Source: Flectonema sp. DT1601 (taxonomy: Eukaryota > Euglenozoa > Diplonemea > Diplonemida > Diplonemidae). From it: a stretch of 64,000 bases of DNA. Within the stretch, counting starts at the first letter, position 1. The number at the start of each line of letters is the position of its first letter. Both the position numbers and the translations under genes were made by a program. The stretch lies in the NCBI GenBank assembly GCA_964019425.1, contig OZ025799.1:1116001-1180000 (forward strand), given 5' to 3'. Positions 42,401 through 50,928 of this stretch are shown here, in pieces. A model generated the notes under the pieces. That model saw only the letters and a list, made by a program, of their open reading frames with translations. It did not search any database and was not told the DNA's origin.

Positions 42401-43363
42401 TTTGAAAAGGAGACGTCGACGAATGAATTTAGCCGCCACTTCATGCAGTATGTTGTTAAAGAGCTTGGCATTCGCAGTTGCATCATCGGAGAGTCTTGAT
42501 TTTCTAATTCTCTTTTCGAGCATGGTCCCAAAGCAGTTCCAGTCCGTAGACTTGAAGTCCCATACAACGCGTTTCTTCGAACCTATCGTGGCCCGTGCAA
42601 GTTGGCACATGGGATCCAGTACGGTGTAGAGAGGTCGATGATCTGACCCATGTTTATTATCTTCTTCAATTGCACTAAATTCTTCAAGAACCATCGAGTT
42701 TGAAAAGAATACTACATCTGGCGAGGTACCACCCCCCGGGACGTCAGGAAAAGGCCTTGTGATTGACCCCATCTTGTTAGCAACCAGTAGATCATTTTGG
42801 GCTGCCCATGCATGTAGAGTTGAACCTGCTCTCGTCGATTTAAGTGACCACACCGGATGATGGGCATTAAAGTCACCCGCGACGATTGCTTTCGTTGAGA
42901 CTGGAAGATCTGACTCTCTGATCATGCATCCCGGGGGAGCATAAACATTGATGATGTCAATCTTTCCACCTATGTTGACCTTCACGACCTCGACATCATT
43001 TAAGTGTGGCGGAAGCTCCATGTTCAAACGCTGCTGAGTGTGGCATTTTTTCACCATAGAAATAACCCCTCCACCTCGTGTTGCCCTATCATTCCGATAG
43101 GTGAAATAGTCCGTGTGCGAAATTACATCATTCGTCCAAGTCTCCTGTAGGCACAGTACGTCAGGCGCATAGGCATTTAGCAGCTTGTGAATATAAGCGC
43201 CTTTGTTCCCCATCGATCGACAGTTCCAGCTCAGTAGAGATATGAGAGAGTTGTCAGGGCCAGGGTTGCGTTCGACGTCGCCTGCCTTTAGCAGCAGTTC
43301 ACGAGCCGTATCCTTTTCCACAAGTGAGTTGGTCGGACTGAGTTCATCCTCATCGTCATCTAG
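39452..43363 (-). CDS. LINE B ORF2: 2A peptide, APE endonuclease, reverse transcriptase, RNase H
   Basis: 1303 residues counted from the codon after the ORF1 TGA. There is no ATG before the endonuclease: the first in-frame ATG falls inside SWNCRSMGNKG, after the 2A motif, and a start there would cut off the first APE motif. The order is an acidic LDDDEDELS, the 2A core DVERNPGP (43256-43279), APE (SWNCRS, LQETW, AGDFNAHH, SDHRP) and RT (FDFTAAFD, GVPQGSILGP, YADD). RNase H follows (NCDGSYS, YRAEQHA, TDSKS, HDEVDALA), then a CPFCGEPS-HLLQGC zinc tail. The stop context is UGA CUA G, the known efficient read-through signal. All catalytic residues are present. Confidence 0.92.
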   Translation of the reverse strand, partial: LDDDEDELSPTNSLVEKDTARELLLKAGDVERNPGPDNSLISLLSWNCRSMGNKGAYIHKLLNAYAPDVLCLQETWTNDVISHTDYFTYRNDRATRGGGVISMVKKCHTQQRLNMELPPHLNDVEVVKVNIGGKIDIINVYAPPGCMIRESDLPVSTKAIVAGDFNAHHPVWSLKSTRAGSTLHAWAAQNDLLVANKMGSITRPFPDVPGGGTSPDVVFFSNSMVLEEFSAIEEDNKHGSDHRPLYTVLDPMCQLARATIGSKKRVVWDFKSTDWNCFGTMLEKRIRKSRLSDDATANAKLFNNILHEVAAKFIRRRLLFKGKRRRKWKTSTPDSTKSKGVHLRDQLDKGNNFAFAFKKIKELQQDAGKDISVNNISDCDLPSAFLDMFVSKSEILSLEAPALSEGDNEIDICCDFTMAEIKAAIKNLKTRKAAGPDGVHNEMIKNFTPATVEYLLRIINTSWKTSKVPYQWKQGLIKPMFKAGKPRNELKSFRPITLTSVVGKLAERLVYDRLMHWLTKHSSLSPLQAGFRKGRNTCEQITVLVDAIVRSHMEEKRSVFLSFDFTAAFDRINHKILLLKLVKMGVPNVIIRWITDFLTNRKVRVEANGYFSEFRTLAKGVPQGSILGPLLYLIYVDDLCKILELEKETTTSALYADDTACVVSGSNMEEALSNAQLVLDKVDQWCFENDMALSVSKTCALKMNVRSKGIVLNDTCNRELLFSRSVEERMLKLDYGDIENHINLKSPRPMLQSGETILEIGGIPIKTQEELDNLMLQYVVREDSIMVVRAIFKTAFLLPIVDSVKYLGVHIDDRLTFHKQVGKIHEELKRGISLLQCLQPYELDYKTLNMVKNLYVTARISYALDSFGWLISSSVDSIDFELRKVARLVTGCSKCTPRELLLWESDMYPFKRQIEKQTKIAYYRYKAMTWIPNTNRLASTQSYWAGLIPGTDSQRESQCLVQPDSMEPWVSPTNLRISNGCGFPKSANPAVDKEKFMSYIGTLPPVDMVINCDGSYSASGAAGAAHIAKSRSGLRSAYASRLYQADCSYRAEQHALKNAARHLRTVFSKDTSMKSVRIFTDSKSLLDELLGGRCRQKNTESLKILEYLRMCEMKVHLQFIPSHIGIGFHDEVDALAKEAAHNKNIRPVLVKGTYFSRSSHVKRCIKKDLLNVSGYTCYKHLIGGRSVKYPPGMERADEIRIANFRTGCHPLIQNWRKTIDCPFCGEPSSQVHLLQGCQSPKLDSARFKILGFSTLTGKWDRDRELIIANEIPNLEALFTLAWLPSLALIIRWMEQTSNLRLWK
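43256..43279 (-). other. 2A-like ribosome-skipping motif in LINE B
   Basis: Encodes DVERNPGP preceded by LLLKAG. It is identical in its core to LINE A although the flanking residues have diverged. It lies 28 codons after the ORF1 stop. Confidence 0.9.
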
Positions 43364-45022
43364 TCAGTTGAGATCAAAGTCCGAATCGTTACTTTCCATT
43401 TCTACGTCACGGTTTTTATCACTATCCTGCTTAGCAGCAGATTCGGTGGGCGGTGTTGTTGTTTGTGCTGTTGCTGGTGCTGGCGTTGGTGTTGGTGCTG
43501 ATGGTGCTGGCGCTGGTGTTGGTGCTGATGTCGGCTGCTGAGTTGGCTGTTGTGGTTGAGGAGTTGTTTTTTGTCTCTTCAGGGTTCCCGTTAGTTTTTG
43601 AGCCGCGTCGCCTGGGTTGTAGGTTGGGCCTAGCGGTTTTCTGTCAGTTCGTTTAACTTCTTTGTTTATTACAAGGTATTCATTAGTACCTATGCTTACG
43701 AAGTTGGGCGGTTGAGATTTCGCAATTGCAACAATTGTAGTACTCCCTCCTTTATGGAAAGAAGCAACAACTGTGTGTTCCCAGTTGTGTGAGGACTTCA
43801 AGAAGTCGCTGATCTGCGCTGTCGAGTACTTACGAATCGCCATCGAATTTATAACAAACCTGTCGCCCGAGGGCAGTGCAGGCTTGATTGCCGCGTTGAG
43901 CTTAATGCTGACCCTGATATTACAGTCAGGGTGGACTCGGAGTCCAAAACAGCTTTTAAACCTGCACATGTAGAATTTTCCTTTGAATTCATCAAGTGCA
44001 GAAGTCTTGGACTTCGCTGCCAGGAAGCCAAGGTCGTTTTTGAATTGCAACGTTGGCCAAACGTCACTTCCGTTCGACCAACTCGGGTTTCTGAAAAAGA
44101 CATTCTTGGGTTTGTCAGTTTCGGGTTCGCTGTTGTTGTATTCCAGAACCTCGTGTACTTGGTTTCTGGGGACTCTGAAAGCCATCGAGGTGTGGGACTC
44201 GTTCTTTCTGTAGCTAAAGGGGTCCGCCTTTATCTTCAATTTCTTTAGAATATCGGTCGTTTTGACGGTCAATTCTTTCTCAGCTGATTTTCCCCAGTCT
44301 TGGATGAATAGAACTGGGTTGGGAGTTGGAATCTGGTGGCTAGTTGCTGCTTTAGAAAAGTCGTCACCAAATACGTGCGTGTAAAATACGCGCCTGATCT
44401 CGCAGACGCCACCCTTTTTTATCACCGGTAATGCTACTGGAACGGTGCTCTTTGTGAGCGGGATTTTGCTGATAGCAGCCCAACGGCCGCTCTTCTTTGT
44501 TTGGCGGAGTGCTTCTAAGTCTAGCTTCGAACGAACTAAAACAAGACCAGAGGTAAGGTTGTTTGTAGCATTAGCTGCTACGTCGTAACTGATGGTGGCC
44601 ACAGTGCCTGCCCACGCACCGTGAATGTGCCACTCCGGGTAGCTTGCTTTTGCTTTTCCCTTCGTGGTTTGATTGTCCTTCATTGCTGTCGGTATCGGCA
44701 ATGAGAACGGCTTCGTACTCGTCTGTTGATTAGAAGCTGTAGATGCTCCTGTAGTTGGTTGGTTGACACCTGTGGTTGAGGGTGTCGTCGCTTCTGCTGC
44801 CGTCGTCGCGGTCGCTTCCGTCCCACCACTCCCATCGAGTGTGTCCGGTGTCCTCCTCTTCATCTCCGGGTTCCCACCTTCTGACCCAGCTACGAATTGA
44901 ACGATCTCCAGTAGGAGATTTGCCACCCTTCTTTCCTTCTCTTGCTCCGGGATCCCGTCTTCTCCCACTATCTTCAGGAGGTTTATTGCCTCCGATACCA
45001 ACCTCCTCAGGTTGTCTCTCAT
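43364..45022 (-). CDS. LINE B ORF1 protein
   Basis: 552 residues from the first ATG at 45022 (the frame is open to 45064 with a TTG). A helical N-terminus (RDNLRRLVSEAINLL) is followed by a long T/A/Q/P-rich linker. A conserved core shared with LINE A begins at YPEWHIHGAWA and includes VPVALP, IRRVFYTHVFG and MAFRVPRNQVHE. The C-terminal linker is a proline/threonine/alanine repeat. It lacks CCHC knuckles. It ends DFDLN before the TGA and shares frame with ORF2. Confidence 0.85.
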   Translation of the reverse strand: MRDNLRRLVSEAINLLKIVGEDGIPEQEKERRVANLLLEIVQFVAGSEGGNPEMKRRTPDTLDGSGGTEATATTAAEATTPSTTGVNQPTTGASTASNQQTSTKPFSLPIPTAMKDNQTTKGKAKASYPEWHIHGAWAGTVATISYDVAANATNNLTSGLVLVRSKLDLEALRQTKKSGRWAAISKIPLTKSTVPVALPVIKKGGVCEIRRVFYTHVFGDDFSKAATSHQIPTPNPVLFIQDWGKSAEKELTVKTTDILKKLKIKADPFSYRKNESHTSMAFRVPRNQVHEVLEYNNSEPETDKPKNVFFRNPSWSNGSDVWPTLQFKNDLGFLAAKSKTSALDEFKGKFYMCRFKSCFGLRVHPDCNIRVSIKLNAAIKPALPSGDRFVINSMAIRKYSTAQISDFLKSSHNWEHTVVASFHKGGSTTIVAIAKSQPPNFVSIGTNEYLVINKEVKRTDRKPLGPTYNPGDAAQKLTGTLKRQKTTPQPQQPTQQPTSAPTPAPAPSAPTPTPAPATAQTTTPPTESAAKQDSDKNRDVEMESNDSDFDLN

Positions 45023-45097
45023 AATTGCTTTTTCCTGTGAAACGTACCCACTGATTCTTACCAATATTAGGTTGCGAAATCAATAAAGTACAGAAAG

Positions 45098-45144
45098 CAA
45101 GATGGATGCGACAAAAAGCTTTTCATTTTGTCGCATCCATCTTG
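45098..45144. repeat. Inverted repeat across LINE B 5' junction
   Basis: The arm caagatggatgcgacaaaa (45098-45116) is matched inversely by attttgtcgcatccatcttg (45125-45144), separated by agcttttc. The left 15 bases lie between the LINE B 5' end shared with LINE A and the target duplication, so they were probably copied from the flank during integration. Confidence 0.85.
45113..45124. repeat. Target-site duplication of LINE B, 5' side
   Basis: Copy of 38947-38958. Confidence 0.85.
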
Positions 45145-45181
45145 TATATCTCTCATTTAGCTTTTTTTAAAAAAAAATAAA

Positions 45182-47011
45182 ATGGCTGGTAAGAAAGCAA
45201 TGCGTCCGCAAGATAGAAGGGCAGCGGAAAGGAGAGAAAGAGAAAGGAAAGAGGCGAAGATGATGAGGGAACAAGCCAGAAATGAGATCCGGGAAGAAGA
45301 AGAGGGGTCTCAGCAGGAGATAGAGTCCCAGCAACAGGAAGAAATGGAGATGGACTCTCCAGAAGTGCCAGAAGGAATCTCAGTAGAGGTGACCGCAGTA
45401 GGACCTCCAGCAGCATTTCAAGCAAGCCCTCAAAACAAGGAGGCAATTCAAACAAAGACAAGCCCTCAAAACAAAGAGGCAATTCAAATAAGCCCTCAAA
45501 ACATAGAGGCACAAGGAAGTGTTTTAAAAACAAAACAAAGCCCTCCATCAAATGAGGCACCCCAATCAAGCCCTCAAATCAAAGAGGCACAAAGAAGATC
45601 GACGGTGATGATGAATGGACCACCACCAAAGTTTAACAAGGAGCATTTTAAATGCAAAATACTCCAGCCAACTGATGACCTCAACAGCAAGACCAACGGC
45701 ATTATACTTGCATTATCTCAACAAGGAAGAAACCTGGACGAAGACTACTTCGAAAAGGCTAGCAAAACGCAACAACTGACGATAGTGTTCACACGACCAC
45801 CTCCAAAACGTGCCCTACAACGCGCAACTGACTGCAGTCAGATTCAGACGCCAGTCCAATTCGATGGACAATTAAAAATTAGAAGCTGGTGGTTCGTTAC
45901 AATGTCAGGCACGACCCACAGACCAACATTGACCATCGCCAAAAAGGTCAACCCACCGGAGACACATGAACTGATAGCCTGGATGACAAAGAAGGACATC
46001 TCCAAGGCGCAGGTGGAAAGCCCCTCAGCAGTAACAGCCATGATAAAAGCGGTTGTTGCACAACACGGAAGGGTGGATCAAAGATCGTACAGATCAGTGG
46101 AGGGAGACTTTGCGGAGTTAACAATCCTGCCAACGGATGTAGACTCAGCAGTAAAGTTACTGAAGAACTCGGGAACAGACAAGGTCTACTTCCGAATCAA
46201 ACAAACGCTGGGACAGTCAGCAACCAAGTACAGTACCGTGTGGCTGGACCGCAAGACGACGAATGATGAGGCAGTTGGCATTCTGAAAGCCCAACAAGAC
46301 CTCTGTTACGGACTCACCATCAGCCACGGCAAAATAGGGTTGAGAGTGATTAAAACAAAGGACGTCGACAAAGTAAGGAAGGGAGCTGGGAAGTACGCCA
46401 GCACTGTATACGGCGAAGGGCTACACCGTCTCAGCGGAGCGCCTTACAGCTGGGGCAACAGGCTCCAGAATATTCTATCGCAGTTGGGACTGAGGTCTAA
46501 ATTTGTAAGGATGGATCGGGGTGACTTCATCATCGCGTTGGACAAGAAGCCGGAAACGAAACTTGTCCAATGTGGTGAGGTAGTCATCCTAATTGAAAAA
46601 TTAGAAAGTGTGGAAGTGGAAGTGAAGAAACCCGTCGTTGTGAAATACCGCGAGGCCAAGACTTCGTATGCAGCCGCAGTCAAAAAGACGTTACCGACTC
46701 CGAAAAATCCAACAACTGAAGTACAAAACTCTGAGAGCAGTGTTAAGGAACTCAGAGAAAAGACTGACAACATGATGGCACAACTTAAGAATGATGTTAC
46801 AGATCTGCAGAAAAGATTAGAGGAGGGACTCTACAATCTAACGAAGGTGGTCGCAACCCTGACGGAGGCCGCTAATAAAAACGAAAAGAACTATAACAAC
46901 ATGGCCATAGCCATCACAAGTCTGGTAGAATCGGTGAAGCGGATGGAAGCCACTATTGGTCTCGGTCGAACAACAAGTACGAATAGAAACAACAACACTG
47001 GCCAATCATGA
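45182..47011 (+). CDS. LINE C ORF1 protein
   Basis: 609 residues from the ATG at 45182. The N-terminus is very basic and helical (KKAMRPQDRRAAERRERERK), then an E/Q-rich segment with five repeats of the SPQNKEAIQ type at about 80-140. A folded middle region (from about FKCKILQPTDDLNSKTNG) of unknown family follows, and then a predicted coiled coil near the C-terminus (KELREKTDNMMAQLKNDVTD). Coiled coils of this sort let LINE ORF1 proteins trimerise. Its stop overlaps the ORF2 start as ATGA. Confidence 0.85.
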   Translation: MAGKKAMRPQDRRAAERRERERKEAKMMREQARNEIREEEEGSQQEIESQQQEEMEMDSPEVPEGISVEVTAVGPPAAFQASPQNKEAIQTKTSPQNKEAIQISPQNIEAQGSVLKTKQSPPSNEAPQSSPQIKEAQRRSTVMMNGPPPKFNKEHFKCKILQPTDDLNSKTNGIILALSQQGRNLDEDYFEKASKTQQLTIVFTRPPPKRALQRATDCSQIQTPVQFDGQLKIRSWWFVTMSGTTHRPTLTIAKKVNPPETHELIAWMTKKDISKAQVESPSAVTAMIKAVVAQHGRVDQRSYRSVEGDFAELTILPTDVDSAVKLLKNSGTDKVYFRIKQTLGQSATKYSTVWLDRKTTNDEAVGILKAQQDLCYGLTISHGKIGLRVIKTKDVDKVRKGAGKYASTVYGEGLHRLSGAPYSWGNRLQNILSQLGLRSKFVRMDRGDFIIALDKKPETKLVQCGEVVILIEKLESVEVEVKKPVVVKYREAKTSYAAAVKKTLPTPKNPTTEVQNSESSVKELREKTDNMMAQLKNDVTDLQKRLEEGLYNLTKVVATLTEAANKNEKNYNNMAIAITSLVESVKRMEATIGLGRTTSTNRNNNTGQS

Positions 47012-49857
47012 TTGTGATTTGGTCAAATAACATTCGCTCAGTTCTGAAACCAGAAAACTACTTCAAACTGAATTGGGCTCTCAAAGAAGAAAAACCTGAA
47101 ATAATACTACTACAAGAAACATGGTTAACCGATGACAAGCCCTTCTCTGTTGACGGGTACAAAACTTACAGAAGAGACAGCACCACCAAGATGGGACATC
47201 GTGGGCTCATTACATTGGTAAGGAATGATTTTAAAAATGCGATTACTAAACTCAACGACATCTCATTTGACCAAACTGAGATACTATCAGTAGAATTACA
47301 GTCTAATCCACCTCTTATAATACATAATGTTTACCACCCGCCTGAAATCAAGGCAACAACCTGGAAGATTAAATCAGAACTCGGCACATTAATTGCAGGT
47401 GATATAAATGGACACCATCCGACATGGTCTAATGGAAATAAGAACACTACTGGTATAAGCTTCTATAATTGGTCACTGGAAGCTGCGATGAAAGTTATTA
47501 ACAACCCTCAACAACACACGAGACCGCTAAGCCTGACATCCCCAGACATTGTAGCCTTGGACAACACGATGGAAGCAGAAGTTAAAATTATGAGAGGGTG
47601 GGGTAGCGACCATCAGCCACTCAAAATAATCATCGAAGAAATAAAGACTCAAGAGCAACATCAGAAAACTTACAATTGGAAATGGAAATGGCACTGTGCC
47701 GACTGGGAATACTACAGAAGAATATTGCAAGCTGCAGCACCCAAGCTGGAACATATAAAAACAGTCCAAAAACTGGGAGCAAGAATAAACAATGAAATAT
47801 TAAAGGCAGCGGGAAGGGCCATACCAGGATATAACAAAGAAGTAGGTGGTGCCTTCACAGTGAGGGACCCTGAACTTGAGGAGTTAATGACTGAGACGGA
47901 TCCGGATAAAACAACTACGGATGCTATAGCAGAAGGAATCCGAAAGGTAAAACAGAACATTATCGAATGTGATATGTCGGGAAAAGATTATCGGTGGGCC
48001 TTTCGGAAAGTCAAACAGCTAGAAGGTAGAACGATCGATCATGCGATCAGTAACATAACACACAAAGGGAGGGAATTAACTGATTCACAGGAAATAGCAA
48101 ATGCTTTTACTGAAACGTACGCAAACCAATTCCCGAAAGATGGGGAAATGGAGACAATTTCGGAACGACCGGATGAAAATGATGAGGAATTTGGGATGTC
48201 GGAACTGGTGAGACAGCTCACAAAAACGAAGGAAAAGAAAGCACCGGGACCCGACAAGATCTGGAATTCTATGATCAAACAACTGCCGGAAGCCTTTCTC
48301 AAACAACTGTTGCGACTGTTTAACCTGTCATGGCAACGATCAGCTGTACCAAGGTGCTGGAAAAGCGGTATGGTCATACCCATATTAAAACCAGATAAGG
48401 ACAAAAAGCAAGTTCTTTCTTATAGACCGATAACACTCACCTCTTCTATTGCGAAGCTCTTTGAGAGGATGATCGTTGAACGCATGCATCATTTATTAAA
48501 TAAGACGATGAACCCAAGACAGGCGGCCTACAAACGCGGACGAGATGCTACAGAAAACCTATGCATCGTAACTGACCGGCTTCTCAGTGCTAGGGACAGG
48601 GGAAAGGAAGCAATACTAATCACCTTTGATCTACAAAAGGCATTTGACGCGGTACAGCCAAAAACTCTTATGGACAAGATGATGACCGCAGGGTTACCAA
48701 CAAGGTATCTGAGGTGGGTACAAAACTATCTGACCGGAAGAAAAATCACAACGAGGGTGAACGGAACAAAAGGTAATTTCCAAAACATACAAGTGGGTGT
48801 ACCACAAGGAAGCGTGCTGGGCCCCCAGCTCTTTTCGATATTTATAAACGATTTAATAGAGAAACTGGAGAAGTTTGAGCCAACCGTCTTTGCTGACGAT
48901 GTTGGGATAGTTATCGCATCCGATACCATCAACCGTCTGGAGGATCGAGTCAATGAAGCGGTACGAATCTTTGAGGAATGGGCATTAGACTCCCAAATAA
49001 AAATTAATAAGAACCCTGGCAAAACTGAATACATTCATGTGAAGCCGAACAGAACGCAGGACAAGTCCCCAGTTGTGGTGTACTCTGAAGAGCATACTTT
49101 TAAATATGTTGTGGCCACAGCAGAACAGATAAGAAACCTTGTGAAAGACGATGGCACAACAACAGTAGAAAAGAAGGAAGACTATGCTGTCACTCACTTG
49201 TACGTGGTGCCGCCACATAGAATAAAGACAAAGCTGCCGAACAAACCAACAGTAATAAAAACACTAAAGATGAATGCTCAGCGCTTCCCCCAACTAAAGA
49301 AAGTTCACAATCGGGGGGAAATAGATAAGATGTTGGAAACAGTGGGGCCAGGACTTCACGGATTCGCACTTGCAACTGGACGGAAAGTACATAAGTCGAA
49401 AGTTGTAAGATACCTGGGAGTACACTATGACGAGAACCTGACATTCGAGTCACAGATGGGGAAAATGATGATAGCTGCATCTAGAGGTCTTGGCTTACTG
49501 ACTAGACTTACCCGGATAGGCTGTAGGAAGAGAACGCTGATTAGCATCCTAGTGACGGTGGTCCTAGCAAGGATCCTTTATGGTGTTGAGAGCTTTGCTT
49601 GGGTACTAACAAGCAACTTTCTCCAGCAACTGGAATTAATTATAAACAGAACAGTGAGGCTGGTCACTGGATGCCTGCGGAGCACAGAATTAACAAGACT
49701 GTACGAAGAGGCAGACACTCCACGACTAAAGGAACACATCCAATACAAGATGTGCAGAACATATGAACGATTCAAGCTCAGTCCACACCTACCAGCACAT
49801 GAACTGACAAAAACAAAAAGAATGGAAGAGAACCCACCAAAAACGATATGGGGATAG
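47008..49857 (+). CDS. LINE C ORF2: APE endonuclease and reverse transcriptase
   Basis: 949 residues. The ATG shares ATGA with the ORF1 stop, so translation is probably coupled by termination-reinitiation. The APE endonuclease has LLQETW, AGDINGHH and GSDHQP. The RT has LITFDLQKAFD, GVPQGSVLGP and FADD in place of YADD, then KVVRYLGVHYD. The frame ends at a TAG (49855-49857) after PKTIWG, but the same frame stays open on both sides and leads into RNase H. The TAG context (GGA TAG ACT) is not a recognised read-through signal, so this is probably an ordinary inactivating change in one copy. Confidence 0.88.
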   Translation: MIVIWSNNIRSVLKPENYFKLNWALKEEKPEIILLQETWLTDDKPFSVDGYKTYRRDSTTKMGHRGLITLVRNDFKNAITKLNDISFDQTEILSVELQSNPPLIIHNVYHPPEIKATTWKIKSELGTLIAGDINGHHPTWSNGNKNTTGISFYNWSLEAAMKVINNPQQHTRPLSLTSPDIVALDNTMEAEVKIMRGWGSDHQPLKIIIEEIKTQEQHQKTYNWKWKWHCADWEYYRRILQAAAPKLEHIKTVQKLGARINNEILKAAGRAIPGYNKEVGGAFTVRDPELEELMTETDPDKTTTDAIAEGIRKVKQNIIECDMSGKDYRWAFRKVKQLEGRTIDHAISNITHKGRELTDSQEIANAFTETYANQFPKDGEMETISERPDENDEEFGMSELVRQLTKTKEKKAPGPDKIWNSMIKQLPEAFLKQLLRLFNLSWQRSAVPRCWKSGMVIPILKPDKDKKQVLSYRPITLTSSIAKLFERMIVERMHHLLNKTMNPRQAAYKRGRDATENLCIVTDRLLSARDRGKEAILITFDLQKAFDAVQPKTLMDKMMTAGLPTRYLRWVQNYLTGRKITTRVNGTKGNFQNIQVGVPQGSVLGPQLFSIFINDLIEKLEKFEPTVFADDVGIVIASDTINRLEDRVNEAVRIFEEWALDSQIKINKNPGKTEYIHVKPNRTQDKSPVVVYSEEHTFKYVVATAEQIRNLVKDDGTTTVEKKEDYAVTHLYVVPPHRIKTKLPNKPTVIKTLKMNAQRFPQLKKVHNRGEIDKMLETVGPGLHGFALATGRKVHKSKVVRYLGVHYDENLTFESQMGKMMIAASRGLGLLTRLTRIGCRKRTLISILVTVVLARILYGVESFAWVLTSNFLQQLELIINRTVRLVTGCLRSTELTRLYEEADTPRLKEHIQYKMCRTYERFKLSPHLPAHELTKTKRMEENPPKTIWG

Positions 49858-50928
49858 ACTGTCTGGAATTACTATGTATCTGGGATCCCTGGTCTTGACA
49901 TAAACAGAAGTATCATAAGCCAAGAAGTAAATCCGGAGCACTACACGCTACCACCGTGGAAAGAAACTAATGCGATGAAGTTCACTTACCCAGGTGACAA
50001 AGACGAGGCGAAACGGAGTGAAGCAGACTTACCTGCTCAAGACACGAGAGTTTACACGGATGGGTCGATAAGACACAAGTCTAAGACCTACATGACGAAT
50101 GCAGCTGCTGCTGTGGTTATAGTAGACAAAGGCAAGACGTGTCTACTTGGATACAAAATACCGGTGGCGGGTTCCTCCTACAGGACTGAACAGATCGCTG
50201 TAAAATTGGCGATGGAGAATCTTGTTCAAGCAGCGAAGGAGGAACGAGAATGTCCGACAGCAACGACGCACCTGTTGACTGATTCGATGTCAGTCATGCA
50301 GGCATTGGAACAAGGACCATACAAACAAAGGTCCCCAATGAATAAAGACATCTGGAAGTTAGCTATGAAGCTAGAGAGGAAGGGTGTACAAATTAACGTA
50401 CAGTATGTGCCAGCGCACAGAAATGTACGATACAATGAAGTAGCAGACCAGATTGCGAAGTATGCAGCAGGCCTGAAGGATGATCCACCTTATAAGGATG
50501 TAATTATTAAACAACTACCCGCTCAACTTGATATGGGAACGATGATGACCTTCCACAAGCGGAGAAAACGGGAGAACTGGTTAGGGCCAGGAGAGGTAAG
50601 GCACCCTCCATACATTGATGAGCTCACCAGACCGGAAGAAGTGATCATGTCACGCTTTAGAGTGGGACACTGCAGATCCTTGAAACTCAAGGGACAAAAT
50701 GAGAAATGCATTTTCTGTAAAGATGCAAGGGCAACACCACATCATGTGGCCTTATTATGTGAACACTGGTGCGTGGAATTCTTAAGAGACAAGTACATCG
50801 ATCCTATGATAAACGAAGAAGGAGAAGAACCATGTTCTCTAGAAGACTGTTACTTACCGAATAACCAACGAAGGATGTTAAACTTTGTCACTGCCTTGGA
50901 CGAACTAGCAGTACTAACAGGAAGGTAA
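49858..50928 (+). CDS. LINE C RNase H and zinc-binding tail (same frame as ORF2)
   Basis: In frame with ORF2 beyond the TAG; the stretch TVWNYYVSGIPGLDINRSII corresponds to the linker after the RT in LINEs A and B. RNase H motifs are VYTDGS, the E of YRTEQIA, LTDSMS and the histidine/aspartate region PAHRNVRYNEVADQIA. The tail CIFCKDA...HHVALLCEHWC is zinc-binding. The first ATG is at 49975, but independent translation is unlikely. Confidence 0.8.
   Translation, partial: TVWNYYVSGIPGLDINRSIISQEVNPEHYTLPPWKETNAMKFTYPGDKDEAKRSEADLPAQDTRVYTDGSIRHKSKTYMTNAAAAVVIVDKGKTCLLGYKIPVAGSSYRTEQIAVKLAMENLVQAAKEERECPTATTHLLTDSMSVMQALEQGPYKQRSPMNKDIWKLAMKLERKGVQINVQYVPAHRNVRYNEVADQIAKYAAGLKDDPPYKDVIIKQLPAQLDMGTMMTFHKRRKRENWLGPGEVRHPPYIDELTRPEEVIMSRFRVGHCRSLKLKGQNEKCIFCKDARATPHHVALLCEHWCVEFLRDKYIDPMINEEGEEPCSLEDCYLPNNQRRMLNFVTALDELAVLTGR

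Larger units (their letters stand above)
38959..45112 (-). mobile_element. LINE B: full-length tRNA-targeted non-LTR retrotransposon
   Basis: About 6.15 kb on the minus strand, with the same plan as LINE A: ORF1, in-frame TGA, ORF2 with 2A, APE, RT, RNase H and zinc tail, 3' UTR and poly(A). Both ORFs are intact and the 12-bp target duplication is exact, so it is young. Its proteins differ substantially from those of LINE A, yet the 3' UTR is nearly identical. The last 15 bases at the 5' end (45098-45112) are an inverted copy of flanking sequence beyond the target duplication. Confidence 0.93.
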
